A DNA stretch of 64,000 bases from Microglena sp. YARC. Lineage: Eukaryota; Chlorophyta; Chlorophyceae; Chlamydomonadales; Chlamydomonadaceae. The notes beneath the pieces are model-generated. The model was not told the origin of the DNA. It saw only the letters and a list, made by a program, of their open reading frames with translations, and searched no databases. Location: assembly GCA_022414725.1 (NCBI GenBank), contig CM039463.1:34789500-34853499 (forward strand). The letters are read 5' to 3'. The position numbers and the translations under genes were made by a program. Below are positions 26,901 to 37,302 of this stretch, in pieces (positions within the stretch are counted from its first letter, which is position 1; the number at the start of each line of letters is the position of its first letter).

Positions 26901-29817
26901 ACGGTATTTTGGGGATCCATCGTATGGTAAACACGATATATCGTGTTTACCGTACGATATATCGTGTTTGGTCCAAATCGGCCTACGAAAATATCTTACA
27001 CTTGGCAGGTCGGCGGTTCGATTCTCGTCAGGAGCACCTGAGTCTGGGCCAGGAATTTAGTATACCGCCTTATACCGTACGATATATCATGATATATCGT
27101 ACGGTAATAGACCACGATATTACCGTGTTTTTCTATCTCCCTTAGTATTGGTTCATTTGACTTGATTTTAAGTGTATGGACGTGTAAACGGTATTTCCTG
27201 TTATATCCCCTTGGTCTTATACTGATATTCCCAAAAAAGGGTATAAAAATACCGTACGGTATATCACGATATATCGTACGGTAATTGAAAATACCGTACG
27301 GTATTGACAGCCCTACAGATGTGCCATTTCCTGGTCCCACCTTGGGTTGGGGGTGAGGTGGGGTGGGGATGGGGGGATTGTGTGTTTGTAGGGGGGGGGG
27401 GGGGGGGGGGGGGGGAGTTAGGTAGAGTAGGGGCCATGAGGATCAGTTTTCATATGCACCTTCCACCCAGATCCCCCACCCCCACCCCCCCCCCACACAC
27501 ACACACCACACCTCAAATATGCCATGCGAGGGAGCCCACCTACCTGACCCACCGGCCCCCCTCATGCTGCTTATATAGGGTGTTCGCCCCGCTGATTCCC
27601 AACAACTTTGTGTCCCTGGCGTGCAGAGCGACCGTCACCTATGAGATGCTCCTCTCAAACAACACATTCCCACGGCCAGTACCATTGGAGGTAATGATGA
27701 TGATGACGATGATGTTGATGATAAAATTGATGATTATGAGATTGATGATGATGATGATGACGATGACGATGATTATGAGATTGATGATGATGATGATGAT
27801 AAAATTGATGATGATTATGAGACTGATGATGATGATGATAATGATGATGATGATGATGATGATGATGATGGTAACATTTTTCCTGGTGCCTTGCTTTGCT
27901 CTAAATATGCCCGTGGCCTGACGGAGTTAAGGGGGACTTATGAGCATCACGAAACATTTGTGCCAGACTGTATAGTGAAAATGTTAGCGTGCTTACAGCA
28001 TAGCTCAAGGAGGCATCAGCCCCCCGGGCCATACCGCACAGCACAGCACACTACAAAGTGTGATGTGTGATATGTGTTGTTACAAACAACGCACAACCCA
28101 TAACACGCCAGCCTCATATCATCCCATGTTGGATGGCGATTTAATTATAATTGTATAATTAAATTATCACTGTAGCTTGAGCTCAGGGCCCCCGTCGGTT
28201 AAACGGATGTTTGGGGTTCGGTTCATCAATGATTCTTTCTTTTTAGCCCTTCCTGTCACGGTTGGGCAAGTCCCTGAAGTCTTTTTACCTACCCCTGGTC
28301 TGTAACATACATACATACATGCATACATACATACATACATACATACATACAAACATACATACATACATACATACATACACACATACACACATACAACACG
28401 CCAGCCTCACACCAAACCAAACCAACCACACCTTGGTGATATGTATGTGACTTCTGAACACTGAACGAGTAGAGTATCTGGAGAAGTTTGTTGCCTCAAT
28501 GATATTCTCATACATAAATGTGTTGCAAAACTGAGAGTGTGCATTTGGAACACAAACCACACCAAACCTCTGAAAACTGCACCGCACCAGACTGCAACAC
28601 ACCAGACCACACCTCTGAAAACTGCACCGCACCAGACTGCAACACACCAGACCGCACCGCACCAGACTGCACCGCACCGCACTGCACCGCACTAGACCGC
28701 ACCAGACTGCAACACACCAGACTGCAACACACCAGACCACACCGCACCAGATTTCAACTAACCAGACTGCACCGCACCGCACTGCACCAGACTGCAACAC
28801 ACCAGACCGCACCACACCAGATTTCAACATACCAGACTGCACCATACCAGACCGCACCGCACCAGACTGCAACACACCAAACCGCACTGCACCAGACCGC
28901 ACCAGACTGCACCGCACCAGACCTCACCAGATTTCAACACACCAAACTGCACCATACCAGACCGCACCGCACCAGACTGCAACACACCAAACCGCACTGC
29001 ACCAGACCGCACCGCACCAGACTGCACCGCACCAGACTGCAACACACCAGACTGCAACACACCACACACCTGTCGCACTTAGACCTGAAAGAAAGCACTT
29101 CAATTTGAATGGCATTCAATCAATCGATGTACAACCATATTATGGATTAGCTTGGTACTGCATGACGTGCAATTCAGCTTTACATGCTAGGCTCTAGAGT
29201 GAGACTGTCTGCATAGACGTGTATTTTTACAGCCCAGGGGTAGCTGAATAGACTAAAAGGACTTGCCCAACCTTCAAAACGATTAAGGCAATAAAAAAAG
29301 AAACGCATTTGCAAACTGAACCCCAACAAATCATAAACGACGGGGACAACACTGCACCATATTGCATACCTGAACATAAGGGAAATCTTTGATCACAAGC
29401 CCAGGATAGGCAGACTCCACTCAGTCGCTCACAAGCTCAGGAATGGCAGTTGAGAAAAACAAGCACTGGTGAACTGAGAGTGAGACTGATAGCATCATTC
29501 CAGTGTCATCATTGTGGTAGCATTGGCGGCTGGCGCCAGTGTAAGCAAACGAGCTGCCCCCCACAACCTCATGCCTTGTACTAAAGCCTACTATTGATAT
29601 GATTGCTGACAACAGCTTTCGATGTCTGGTGCATTCCGTTGGTGTACAGCATTCACACTACAGTTTTTGTTATTCAGCATTCATTGGCTACTGCCTTTGC
29701 ACAGTATGTTGTATTCGGCATTCATTGGCTACTGCATTCCCAGACTGTGCAATGTTGGTATTGGAGGATGTAGTGGAGCTGCTGGTAGACATGTGGGAGA
29801 CGGACGACTACAACTGA
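23985..29817 (+). CDS. Gag1-like clamp (DUF4050) protein, four exons
   Basis: Exons 23985-24120, 24811-24895, 27627-27690 and 29767-29817; phases 1, 2, 0 agree and the sum is 336 bases, 111 residues. Donors gtaagg, gtaagt, gtaatg; acceptors ctcag, gtgcag and attggag. An acidic/Pro-rich N-terminus leads into PFVNQGFLKWEEDRRKWLDQ, then ATVTYEMLLSNNTFPRPVPL and EDVVELLVDMWETDDYN at the C-terminus. This is the layout of plant DUF4050 proteins (FVN.GLLLW...RR.W, then ATYE.LL..N..FPQPIPLPEMVDFLVDIWE). The molecular function is unknown. The spacer between the two conserved blocks is shorter than I recall for plants. The weakest call is the last acceptor, which has little pyrimidine tract. Introns hold many MITEs but no copies of exon edges. 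Confidence 0.8.
24165..24330. repeat. 40-bp minisatellite, four copies, in intron 1
   Basis: Repeats of gctccctcctgataatctag followed by aattgtcctggttattcgat, starting 45 bp after exon 1 of the Gag1-like gene. The unit contains no exon sequence. Confidence 0.9.
24688..24780 (+). mobile_element. SINE-like element E, 3' end with (ATC)n tail
   Basis: aagtcccccttgaatccgtc, cagtagggcaccaggaaaaa and a (catcat)n tail. Other copies with the same order are at 59,223-59,298 and 60,685-60,765. The tail ends 30 bp before exon 2 of the Gag1-like gene. Confidence 0.65.
24953..25128 (+). mobile_element. GC-type MITE, copy 1
   Basis: Begins ttttttggcggagcccctat and tctgggggacgggagcccct, runs through ccctggccttgtcatcaacc and stops at cctgtcgctcc without the usual GCGTCGC end. 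It is one of about seven copies in the window. Confidence 0.7.
25318..25511. mobile_element. foldback MITE, copy 4
   Basis: Left: agcttttcttttcagctacg; right: ggagctgctagaagctactg, gctcgcagccaaaaagac. It is immediately followed by a GC-type MITE, forming a composite seen again (other order) near 33,702-34,115. Confidence 0.8.
25512..25735 (-). mobile_element. GC-type MITE, copy 2
   Basis: Reverse orientation: aagtcctaggcggcggcgtg, gcggagagtgttggctatcg at one end and gaagggggggctccgccgaa at the other. Length about 220 bp. Confidence 0.8.
25766..25963. mobile_element. foldback MITE, copy 5
   Basis: Left ggtggctacgaacagtagct, right ggagctgtgtggaagctgct and actcgtagccacac. Arms are more diverged than other copies. 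Confidence 0.75.
26010..26207. mobile_element. foldback MITE, copy 6
   Basis: Left agcttttctattcagctgca, right gagctgcctagaagctacag and ctcatagcctaaaaggaaag. Confidence 0.8.
26260..26376 (+). mobile_element. hAT-type MITE, 117 bp, perfect 8-bp TSD
   Basis: Ends tagggatgtcaa and ttgtcaactcta (imperfect inverted repeat), flanked by atcatgtt at 26,252-26,259 and 26,377-26,384. The interior has cgtacgatatcgtac palindromes shared with the 498-bp element 440 bp downstream, so it is probably an internal-deletion relative. Confidence 0.9.
26448..26660 (-). mobile_element. GC-type MITE, copy 3
   Basis: Starts gcaagtcctaggcgcgtcgc, passes gcggagagtactggctatcg, ends cagaagggggggcttcgcc. About 210 bp. 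Confidence 0.75.
26818..27315 (+). mobile_element. hAT-type MITE, 498 bp, perfect TIR and TSD
   Basis: Perfect 12-bp inverted repeats tagggctgtcaa / ttgacagcccta and perfect 8-bp target duplications cagatgtg at 26,810-26,817 and 27,316-27,323. The interior holds repeated ccgtacgatatatcgtacgg palindromes and, near 27,000-27,045, a tRNA-like gtcggcggttcgattctcgt word. It has no coding capacity, so it is non-autonomous. It lies in intron 2 of the Gag1-like gene. Confidence 0.95.
27690..27870. repeat. (GAT)n-type microsatellite at a splice donor
   Basis: About 170 bp of gatgat with scattered variants, starting within the donor of Gag1-like exon 3 (ttggag|gtaatgatgatg). The repeat is therefore part of the 5' splice site context. 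Confidence 0.9.
28128..28390 (+). mobile_element. SINE-like element C, copy 2, with long (CATA)n tail
   Basis: gatttaattataattgtata, gagctcagggcccccgtcgg, ggttgggcaagtccctgaag, cctacccctggtctgtaaca, then about 80 bp of catacatacata. The expanded tail shows how these insertions seed microsatellites. Confidence 0.85.
28545..29070. repeat. CACCAGACTGCAA-type minisatellite
   Basis: About 500 bp built from caccgcaccagactgcaaca and closely related 5-10-bp words. It is a hypervariable-looking low-complexity array in intron 3 of the Gag1-like gene. Reading frames through it are meaningless. Confidence 0.9.
29228..29285 (-). mobile_element. SINE C 3' end fragment
   Basis: Reverse copy of the C-family end: tacagcccaggggtagctga and aaggacttgcccaacc. 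Confidence 0.55.
29505..29600 (+). mobile_element. SINE-like element F, copy 3
   Basis: ggcgccagtgtaagcaaacg, cctcatgccttgtactaaag, cctactattgat: the same order as at 3,118-3,230, with a short tail. Confidence 0.5.
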
Positions 29818-30107
29818 GCTGGAAGATGGAGAACAGGCATTGAAATTGTTTCTACGTAGAGTATGCCAGAAAGGTTACTAACATTTTCCATTTTGGGCTA
29901 CGTGAAAATCGTAGATACAGGGGTCTTCAAGTAATTTGCTGGAAGTGAGTGGTGCGTAACGTTGGATCTCTAAGCTTAGTAGGTTTCTTGTTTTGCGTGA
30001 TTCACGTAGATAGGCTCCAAAAGCTTACGGGCTAGCACATGGAAATACTGAGTACAATTTATTAAAAATGCGATACGAATCGCACGATTAGATAATCATC
30101 CTAGATG

Positions 30108-30490
30108 AGATGATGATTGAATTAAATTGTAGAAATAAATGATCACTTTAGCACGAACTCAGGACCCCCGTCAGTCTTATCTTTATCTTTTACATGTTAA
30201 AGTGTACTGGACACCACGAGGGTGTATGAGACTCTGTGCTTAAACAAAAACAAAAGGCACCCACAAATCAGAAACCCCATTATATCAGGTGTGTGTCGAC
30301 GACATAAAATTATACAAACCAAACTCCCAACCACCGTTTTGGTGGCGTAGGTATTGAAACCCTAGAGCAGAAAATCGATTGTCTGGGGTTCAGTTTATCA
30401 ATGTTTTTTCTTTTAAGCCCTTCCTACCACGGTTGGGCTAGTCCCTTTAGCCTATTTGGCTTACCCCTGGACTGTAACATACACTAATGC
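30108..30490 (+). mobile_element. SINE-like element C, copy 3, split by a LINE fragment
   Basis: The 5' part (gatgattgaattaaattgta ... acgaactcaggacccccgtc) stops at about 30,185 and the 3' part (aaaatcgattgtctggggtt ... cccctggactgtaacatac) resumes at about 30,366. The insert is a minus-strand LINE 3' end, so the LINE jumped after this SINE. Confidence 0.85.
30186..30366 (-). mobile_element. 5'-truncated LINE copy (non-coding end)
   Basis: Reverse complement of the LINE 3' region seen at 38,715-38,902: matching landmarks are gtgtatgagactctgtgctt, aaacaaaaggcacccaca, caaccaccgttttggtggcg and taggtattgaaaccct. The tail is a gataaa-like run (cttatctttatctttta in plus), unlike the (TGTAA)n of the other copies. 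Confidence 0.85.
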
Positions 30491-30632
30491 CAGAGCACAT
30501 GTAGGCTAGGTTTGTTCAGAACGCTGCGTCTTGAGGTACAGGCGCAACGATACAGGTTCCGTTGCATCGAGGACAAAGATTTTGGAGGGTCCGTTGCATT
30601 TTAGAGAAACTGGGTGCGGCGTAGACGCTGAT

Positions 30633-30665
<33 letters not shown>

Positions 30666-31033
30666 TTACATGGATGACACAAACTTTGAAATTTGTTGCA
30701 TCTAAAGAAGCAGATTTTGAAACAGTCGAGAGAAAAAATCAGTGCTCGACTGCAAACAATTGGCAAATTCTAATGATGAATGGAGTAAAAAAGCTGTCGG
30801 TTTTCTTGTATGTTACAATTTAAGGAAGTTGTGATTAATTGACCTGACAAGTCTTTAAATCTTATCCGCTAAATGTGCTCCCTGGGTATTGCGCGGCCTT
30901 ACGGGGGAATTTATACGGCGAGCAGCCCAGAGTTTGGCTTAAAAAACATGTTACAAGCAGTGGGGGGGAGGGGGGGGGGGGCAAAAAAAAGTGTTGACCC
31001 CATCACAAAAAAGTGTGACGGCACCCTTCTGCA

Positions 31034-31076
<43 letters not shown>

Positions 31077-33026
31077 ACACACACACACACCGGCTCCGGA
31101 ACCCACTGTGCAGCCATTATCTCAGCCACCACTTAGTGTTATGGTGTACAAGTATGCTCATTTTAAAGGGTTTTCAAAGACCTGTCCATTGAGGTTGGTC
31201 TTGAGACCATTGGGAATGTTTGAAGCATAGAAAATCATCATGACCAACGGGAGGAGAGAAAAAATATATAGGCCACACCATGCCTAAAAAACCTGATGAG
31301 GGCTGACCCCTCCCCCCCCCCCCCCTCCCTCTTAAATAGAAATCACCCCTTTTTGAAAAACTTAGATATGGGTTCTGGGGGTTTACAGTATGGCGCACAT
31401 AATGGCATCCTCGGAATTCCCACATGGGGATTGCGTGATAGTAAAAAAACAGTTCTGCACCCCCTCTGGGTTGCCCAAGTACCGGAGTCACCCTTCACCT
31501 TTGCAGGGGGATACCCAAAACTGGAGTTCTCATTATTTAAAACAAAACAGTAGCAGGACAGTTTTCTCAGCATGGTTCAGCTACACTTCCCCTTAGGTCC
31601 CACCCAACTCGGCCCAAATGTTAAATGGGCCATGGCAGGAGGCCATCCAGGTTTCGTCCCAATCAGGCGAATGATGACGGTGTGTGTGTGTGGGGGGGGG
31701 GGGGGGGGGGGGGCTGGGAACATACCCACCCACCCACCCACCACACCCACACCCTCTCACCCACCCATACTCACCCATATTACCTACCCATTCATCCACC
31801 CATATTATCAACCCATACCCAGTCATTCACCCACTCATACTCAGGGCTGGGCTGGGGTTTTGGGGGTGGGGGGTGGGTAAATACTTATTGCACGAGGCCC
31901 AAAGTGGTGCCAATAGACTACCCATATTACCTACTCATTCACCCACCCATATTTTCAACACATACCCAGCCATTCACTCACTCATACTCTGGTCTGGGCT
32001 GGTGGTTGGTTTTTTTTTGTGGGGTGGGTGGGTGGGTGGGGTGGGGTGGGGGTGGGTTAAATACTTATTGCACGAGGTCCATAGTGGTGCCAATAGACTA
32101 CCCTTACCAAGGCCTGGTGGTCTCAGAATGTCATTTGGAGTCTGAGTAAAAGTAAAAAACAAAATGAGGGCTGACCCCCCCCCCACCCCCCCCCCCCCAC
32201 CCCCTAAATTTGAGGTGCTCAGAATGACCTGCAAAGTAAATTTTAATATCGCCATGATACCGGTATACAGGATTACAGCCCTGTTCTCAGAAAAAATCGA
32301 TCGGCATGACTGAAAATTTTGAGGTCCGGGCCCCTCCTGTCACCGATGTTACATTGTTTGGTGGGACACGGGGGTCAGGTCCCCTTGGCCCCTAATATGC
32401 ACAATTGCACACCTTCAACAGTCTTCAATAATCAGCTATTAAATAATCAGGTCTTCAATCCAAGCTTCAATCAGGCATTAAATAATCAGGTCTTCAATCC
32501 AAGCTTCAATCGGGCATTAAATCATCTAGTCTTCAATAATCACTAATGTACGTATGGCTGACAGGCACAGTGTAGTCATTTACAACATGTCTTTGTCGGT
32601 GACGTCATCGACCACCATTTTCCGTAACAATGCCGGCGCGTCTACTAGGGATGCCTCAAGCCGCACTTGATCTCTCTCCCTTTGCACACACTGCTCACCC
32701 CCTCTGGCATTGAATTCCTTGGCAACTACCCCATCAAACTCAGCAACCTTCAAAGATAATTGATTGATGTCGTCCTCGCTGAGTTGCTGGCCTGGGTGCA
32801 CAGAATGCATGTGGTGAAGGAAGCGGTAGCCCCCCCCCCCCCCCCCCCTCTGCCCTGGGCATAATATGTGGTGTATCCCTACCCCAATAGCATAAATGGA
32901 CTGGTATTTCCGTATTTGGTAAAGGAACACTTGGAGAAGCACCCTAGGTCCACTCCCATGTCATTCTGACGGCTAGAAAACAGTGCCTGAAAAGTACATA
33001 ATGTTTTGAAAATGTCAGATTTTTCC

Positions 33027-33073
<47 letters not shown>

Positions 33074-33701
33074 CGGCCCCAAACTTTGGAGGACCATTAC
33101 TTTTTTCTACTGGCCAAATTAAGAAATAAAACCGGATTCTTCATCTTCTGAATGATATCTACTAAGTTGGATGATAGGGTCATTTTGGTTGGAAGTTGCC
33201 CCCCTCTCTTGACGCGTTGCTGAAAGATCTGAGGTCGAATCATACAAGCTTGTAGAAGATGAATGCAGTTGAATATACAATTTGTTGTCCACAGTCTTAC
33301 AACACTGTATCAAGGAGGGCAGGGGCATCTTTTCACAAGCTTCTCCTAAAAAACGAGTGCCACGCCAGTTTGGCTGAAACATGCGCACAACTGAAGGCAT
33401 TTGCTAAGCTACTGAGGCTGCTGGCCCCTTGACTATTTCCTACTAAATAGAATGTATATATCCTGAAACCAACCATCGACATTGACATCCTCATCACTTA
33501 ACATTCCATGGTGGGCATCAAGTTAACACCTTGGGCCTTGAGGCACAAGAGGACAACTTGTACCGATGTCCATGCAAAATGAACCACCAAGCCATGAACC
33601 AAGCCACAACAGTTCGAAAAACTGCCCAGCACTCTTGGCAGGTCCAAATTCGGCGTTGGCAAATTCTTGGCCCATGTTCAATACAGCTTGAGAGGCATCA
33701 T

Positions 33702-33905
33702 AGTTTTTGGCGGTGCCCCCCCTTCTGGGGGCGGGAGCCCCCAGTGTTACCCATTTGTCTGTCCGACCATCCAACCATCCATCTGACCGTGATGAAGCCC
33801 GACGCGTCAGCCAACGGCCTCGTAACTAACTCGCTTCCGTTGCCACCTGTTGCTCCCTCGCGATCACTCTCCACCATTTTTTGGCGTCGCAGGCGACGCT
33901 GCATC
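33702..33905 (+). mobile_element. GC-type MITE, copy 4, full length
   Basis: Starts ttttttggcggtgcccccct and ends tttttggcgtcgcaggcgac gctgc. The conserved interior includes ctgaccgtgatgaagcccga and tgctccctcgcgatcactct. About 200 bp. Confidence 0.85.
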
Positions 33906-34115
33906 GAACATGTTCTTTTCAGCTACCAGCAGCAGCTTCTAGGCAGCTCCCTGAGACTACTACTGGGCTAAACCCAAAGATGACAGGAGCACTGAAAAGC
34001 TGACAATATCAGCTTCCAGAGTTCCAGGTGCACTAGGTTGCTTAAGGTTTGAATGAAGAGAAAGCCCGGGGAGCTGCCTATAAGCTGCTGCTCATAGATA
34101 AAAATATAAGCTATG
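33906..34115. mobile_element. foldback MITE, copy 7
   Basis: Left gttcttttcagctaccagca, right ggagctgcctataagctgct and gctcatagataaaaata. It directly abuts the preceding GC-type MITE. Confidence 0.8.
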
Positions 34116-34142
34116 CTTCAAAGATGAGCTTAGGCGCATAGC

Positions 34143-34337
34143 GTTTTGGTCTGGCTACGAGCACCAGTTTCTATGCAGTTCCCTGAGCCAGCCACTGGGC
34201 TAAGCCCCACGATTTCAACAGTTCTGTACTGCTGATTCAGTCAGGTTTCAGATGCACCTGGTTGCGCTGGCCTTGGCTGCATTGCCAGTCAGGGGAGCTG
34301 CTCAGAAGCTACTGCTTGTAGCTGAAAAGGAAAGCAC
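34143..34337. mobile_element. foldback MITE, copy 8, forming the RanBP1 3' UTR
   Basis: Left ggtctggctacgagcaccag, right ggagctgctcagaagctact and gcttgtagctgaaaagg. Its end is only a few bases from the RanBP1 stop codon, so any RanBP1 transcript must run through this hairpin. Confidence 0.8.
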
Positions 34338-34340
34338 TGC

Positions 34341-37302
34341 TTAGGCGCTCTCCTCAGCGGGCTTCTCCTCATCAGTCTTATCCTCAACAGCCGCCTTTGC
34401 CTCCACCTCATCTGCCAGCTTGTCAACCTCGGCCTTGCTCTCATCAACATCAGCAGTGGCTGGTGCGCTGATGAGGGTCTCGTTCAAGGCCATCACTTCC
34501 TCAAACTTAATCTTGAACTCCTGTGCCTTCTCAACAGATCCAAAGCGGATGCAAAACATCTCGATCTTCTGCTCACCCTCAGAAAAGTCAACGGTGGACC
34601 ACACCCAGGCCTTGTCACTACCTGCATGCTCCTGCAGCTTTGTTCCAGGCATCACTGCACGGCACAAACATGGGTTCGTAGTTAGTTAGGTATCACAACT
34701 TTGCAACAGATTAGGAAAGTTGGGTATCACAACTTCATCAGACGCTACGAAACAAGCATGTGTTCAGGATAAGTGTTCATGTGAAGTGTTAGCTTCAGTC
34801 CTGATGGTACCCCACAGCTGAAGGGACCAGCCTGTAGGACCTCAAACAAGTCCTTAACGCGTCTCGAGCGACAACAAACATTAGCGTCACGGAAACTGGG
34901 GACAGATACAGTGAAGGGTCTAGCTGCCAAATGACAGGTGGCTTGAGTTTTAGGTTGCGGTAAACGCCAGGGTCAATCTCGGGGCGAAGGTCAGGGTGAC
35001 AAACAAAGGAACAGACAAACAAAGAGACGGACAAACAGGTCAACATGAGACTCCCGCCCCCAGGGAAGGGGAGCTCTAGTAACAACTTTACAGTTTTCTA
35101 GTGTTTATTGGTGCTCAAAGCAGCGGAAAGGCAAATAGGCTTAACAATTGTGAGTGAAAAAAGGCAACATGCTCTCCTCAGCACAGAGCCAACATCCCGT
35201 GCCCGCGCCTGCACTCACTGTGGAGTTCATGCCCTTTTTGTGGAGGGACCCCCCCCCGAAAAACCTCCCATGACCATCAGACATCCACCATGTCATAATC
35301 TAAAACCTCAGGAAAAACATAAGATTTGTGAAACTGAAGGTGTGACTGACCTAGGTGATTACAACGGATCTTAAGAGTTTTCTCCTGGCGCATGAGCAGT
35401 CGAACCTTCTTGTTCTCTTTATGCTGCAAGAACCTTGACTGACCGATACCCCTCTCCTTCCACTCGTTGTTTTCAGTGTCATATCGGTAGAGCTTGCACT
35501 TCCTGCACACAGAATACAAGCAAGCATTTATTTTCTATGTAAGTTGGAATAAGGACGAGGGCACATTTGGAGGGGTGGGACACTGGCGTCCATTGGGGCC
35601 TTCTCGTCATCCTCTCCAGAAATCTTAGATGAGGGTCCTTTGGGGCCTTCTAGATCTCCTCTCCATATTTTGAAAGAAAAGAAAGAAAAGGCTCCCAAGG
35701 ACCCTCGTTCTTATGATGGTGGAGGTGGTGATGAGGTGCATGCTGAAGTCCACTGGCTGAAATTTGTATTTTCTGGTCGCAGCGACCATCTGACTTCCGA
35801 GTCGGGAGAAGGTTGCTGTGACCGGAACATTCAAATTTTAACCAAAAGTGAACTTTAGCATGCATCTCCACACCACCTCTACCAGCATAATCTAAAACAT
35901 GCATTATTGCAAACTAACACCTGCGAGCCTCAACCTAGGCCATCCTGATCAACCCTTCTGGACTTCCAGTGCCAATCAGGAGGGCAGGGGCCTTGGTAAG
36001 CCACCAAGGTAGATGCAGAGAAGTTGAGCCCAAAGCAGGTTATGCAATATATTTTCTTTTCAGCTACGAGCAGCAGCTTCTAGGTAGCTTCACTGGCCTA
36101 CTAACCAGCCAGCCCTGTAGCAGCGTAGTGCATTTGGAAGCTGACATCATAATCATTCCAGTGAGTTTGACCTCTTGATGCTTGACCTGCTGAGGCCCAG
36201 GGAGCTTTCTAGAAGCTGCTGCTCGTAGCCGATGAGGAAAGCTATGGGTTATGCCTCAGAAGCCGTCACAAGATGAGTGCATGCTGACAGATACTTGGGC
36301 TTTTCTTTCCGCATTTGATCAGCAGCTTCTAGGAAGCTCACTGAGCCAGCCACTGGGCCACACCCCAATATTTCAGCAGTTCTGGACAGCCGCTTGTGTC
36401 AGCTTCTGGGTGCACTAGGATGCTGATCTGCCGGCCAGGGGAGCTGACAACAAGCTGTTGCCGGTAGCTGAGAATAAAAGTTACCACATCCTCACACTAG
36501 ATTTTCACGGCAGTAGGCAACAGCACTTCCAAGTAAATTCATGATGGATGAGAGTGCACAGCAAAACTGCAGGATCTATAGCAGACAATCTAGAGTATAA
36601 ATCTGCTGCCACCTTGAATGAGAGATAGGCAAGACCATTCCAACCACACTGGAGGGGTTCTAGTGGAGTGCAATATGACTCATACTTACAGGTCAAGCAT
36701 GCACTCCTCGTCCTCCTCTCCTGTGCTGGTCTCCACCTCCTCTAACTGAACCAGAGGCTTGAACTCGGCCTGGCACTCCTCCTCCACAGCGGCCTCCTCA
36801 CCCTCACCATCCTCCTCGCCCTCGGCCTTGGGGACAGCGAAGACAGCAACAGGAGCCGCACTGCCAAAGCCAAATCCGCCTCCGCCAGTACCGAATGTGG
36901 TTCCGGTGCCTCCAAGAGCGGTAAAGGGGTTAACCTGCAAGCAATGTAGATGTTAGGCAAGGATGGATCGGATCTTGACAAACTTGAACGAGGCAACTGA
37001 TCCGAGTCATTATACGGCTGGTAGGTTCATGCTTAGAACCTGCAATTCAAAACTAGCGATCGACGAGAGGAACTTGCTAGGCTTTGCGAGAGGATTTCGT
37101 AGGGCTAGAAAGGGCCGATGTCGCAGCAAGCCTCACACTCGAGAGCAATAGATCGAACGCGGGGCGGCAACAGCCCAGCTCAGGAAGCTGCCCGAAATTG
37201 AAATCGAAAAGTAGAACCGAGGTCTTCTTCTAAGCGCTAAGCAACGGCACAAGACAGTGTGCAAAATAGCGTGCGAACCTTAGGCTCCTCGGCTTCAGAC
37301 AT
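34341..37302 (-). CDS. Ran-binding protein 1 (RanBP1), four exons
   Basis: Small cytosolic RanGTP-binding protein that stimulates RanGAP and helps release exported cargo. Exons on the minus strand: 37302-37279 (MSEAEEPK), 36934-36690, 35502-35351, 34654-34341; phases 0, 2, 1 agree and the sum is 735 bases, 244 residues. The N-terminal half has a Gly/Phe-rich tract (GTGTTFGTGGGGFGFGS), nucleoporin-like and unusual for RanBP1, and an acidic region. The Ran-binding (RanBD1) domain spans about residues 68-205: FKPLVQLEEVET, then KCKLYRYDTENNEWKERGIG, VRLLMRQEKTLKIRCNHLV, KAWVWSTVDFSEGE and CIRFGSVEKAQEFKIKFEE. The C-terminus is an acidic, Lys-rich tail. Donors gttcgc (weak), gtaagt, gtcagt. Introns do not copy exon edges. 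Confidence 0.92.
34970..35085 (-). mobile_element. partial GC-type MITE in a RanBP1 intron
   Basis: Half element: gggcgaaggtcagggtgaca, aacatgagactcccgccccc, agggaaggggagctc, matching the gaagggggggctcc end of the family; the other end is missing. Confidence 0.5.
36048..36243. mobile_element. foldback MITE, copy 9
   Basis: Left ttttcttttcagctacgagc with agcagcttctaggtagcttc, right gagctttctagaagctgctg and ctcgtagccgatgaggaaag. In a RanBP1 intron. Confidence 0.85.
36298..36482. mobile_element. foldback MITE, copy 10
   Basis: Left gcttttctttccgcatttga with tcagcagcttctaggaagct, right ggggagctgacaacaagctg and ccggtagctgagaataaaag. It is diverged and lies 55 bp from copy 9. Confidence 0.75.

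Larger units (their letters stand above)
30500..34140. other. repeat-rich intergenic region, no confident gene
   Basis: Holds a SINE D fragment (30,866-30,960), poly-G (30,637-30,663), poly-C (31,037-31,074; 32,829-32,847; 33,030-33,072), a two-copy block with cttattgcacgaggcccaaa and ggtgccaatagactacccat (31,880 and 32,060), and a three-copy 40-bp repeat (attaaataatcaggtcttca, 32,395-32,550). Minus-strand open frames at 32,580-32,942 and 33,119-33,400 have normal-looking composition (QLSEDDINQLSLKVAEFDGV; NQNDPIIQLSRYHSEDEE) but no family I recognise. They could be decayed transposon or gene remnants. Confidence 0.5.

Noticed and set aside
28285..29119. Val/Cys-rich membrane-like frames
   Set aside because: Products of the CACCAGACTGCAA minisatellite.
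35625..35904. Small genes in RanBP1 intron
   Set aside because: Short overlapping frames on both strands caused by a local duplicated block; no family match.
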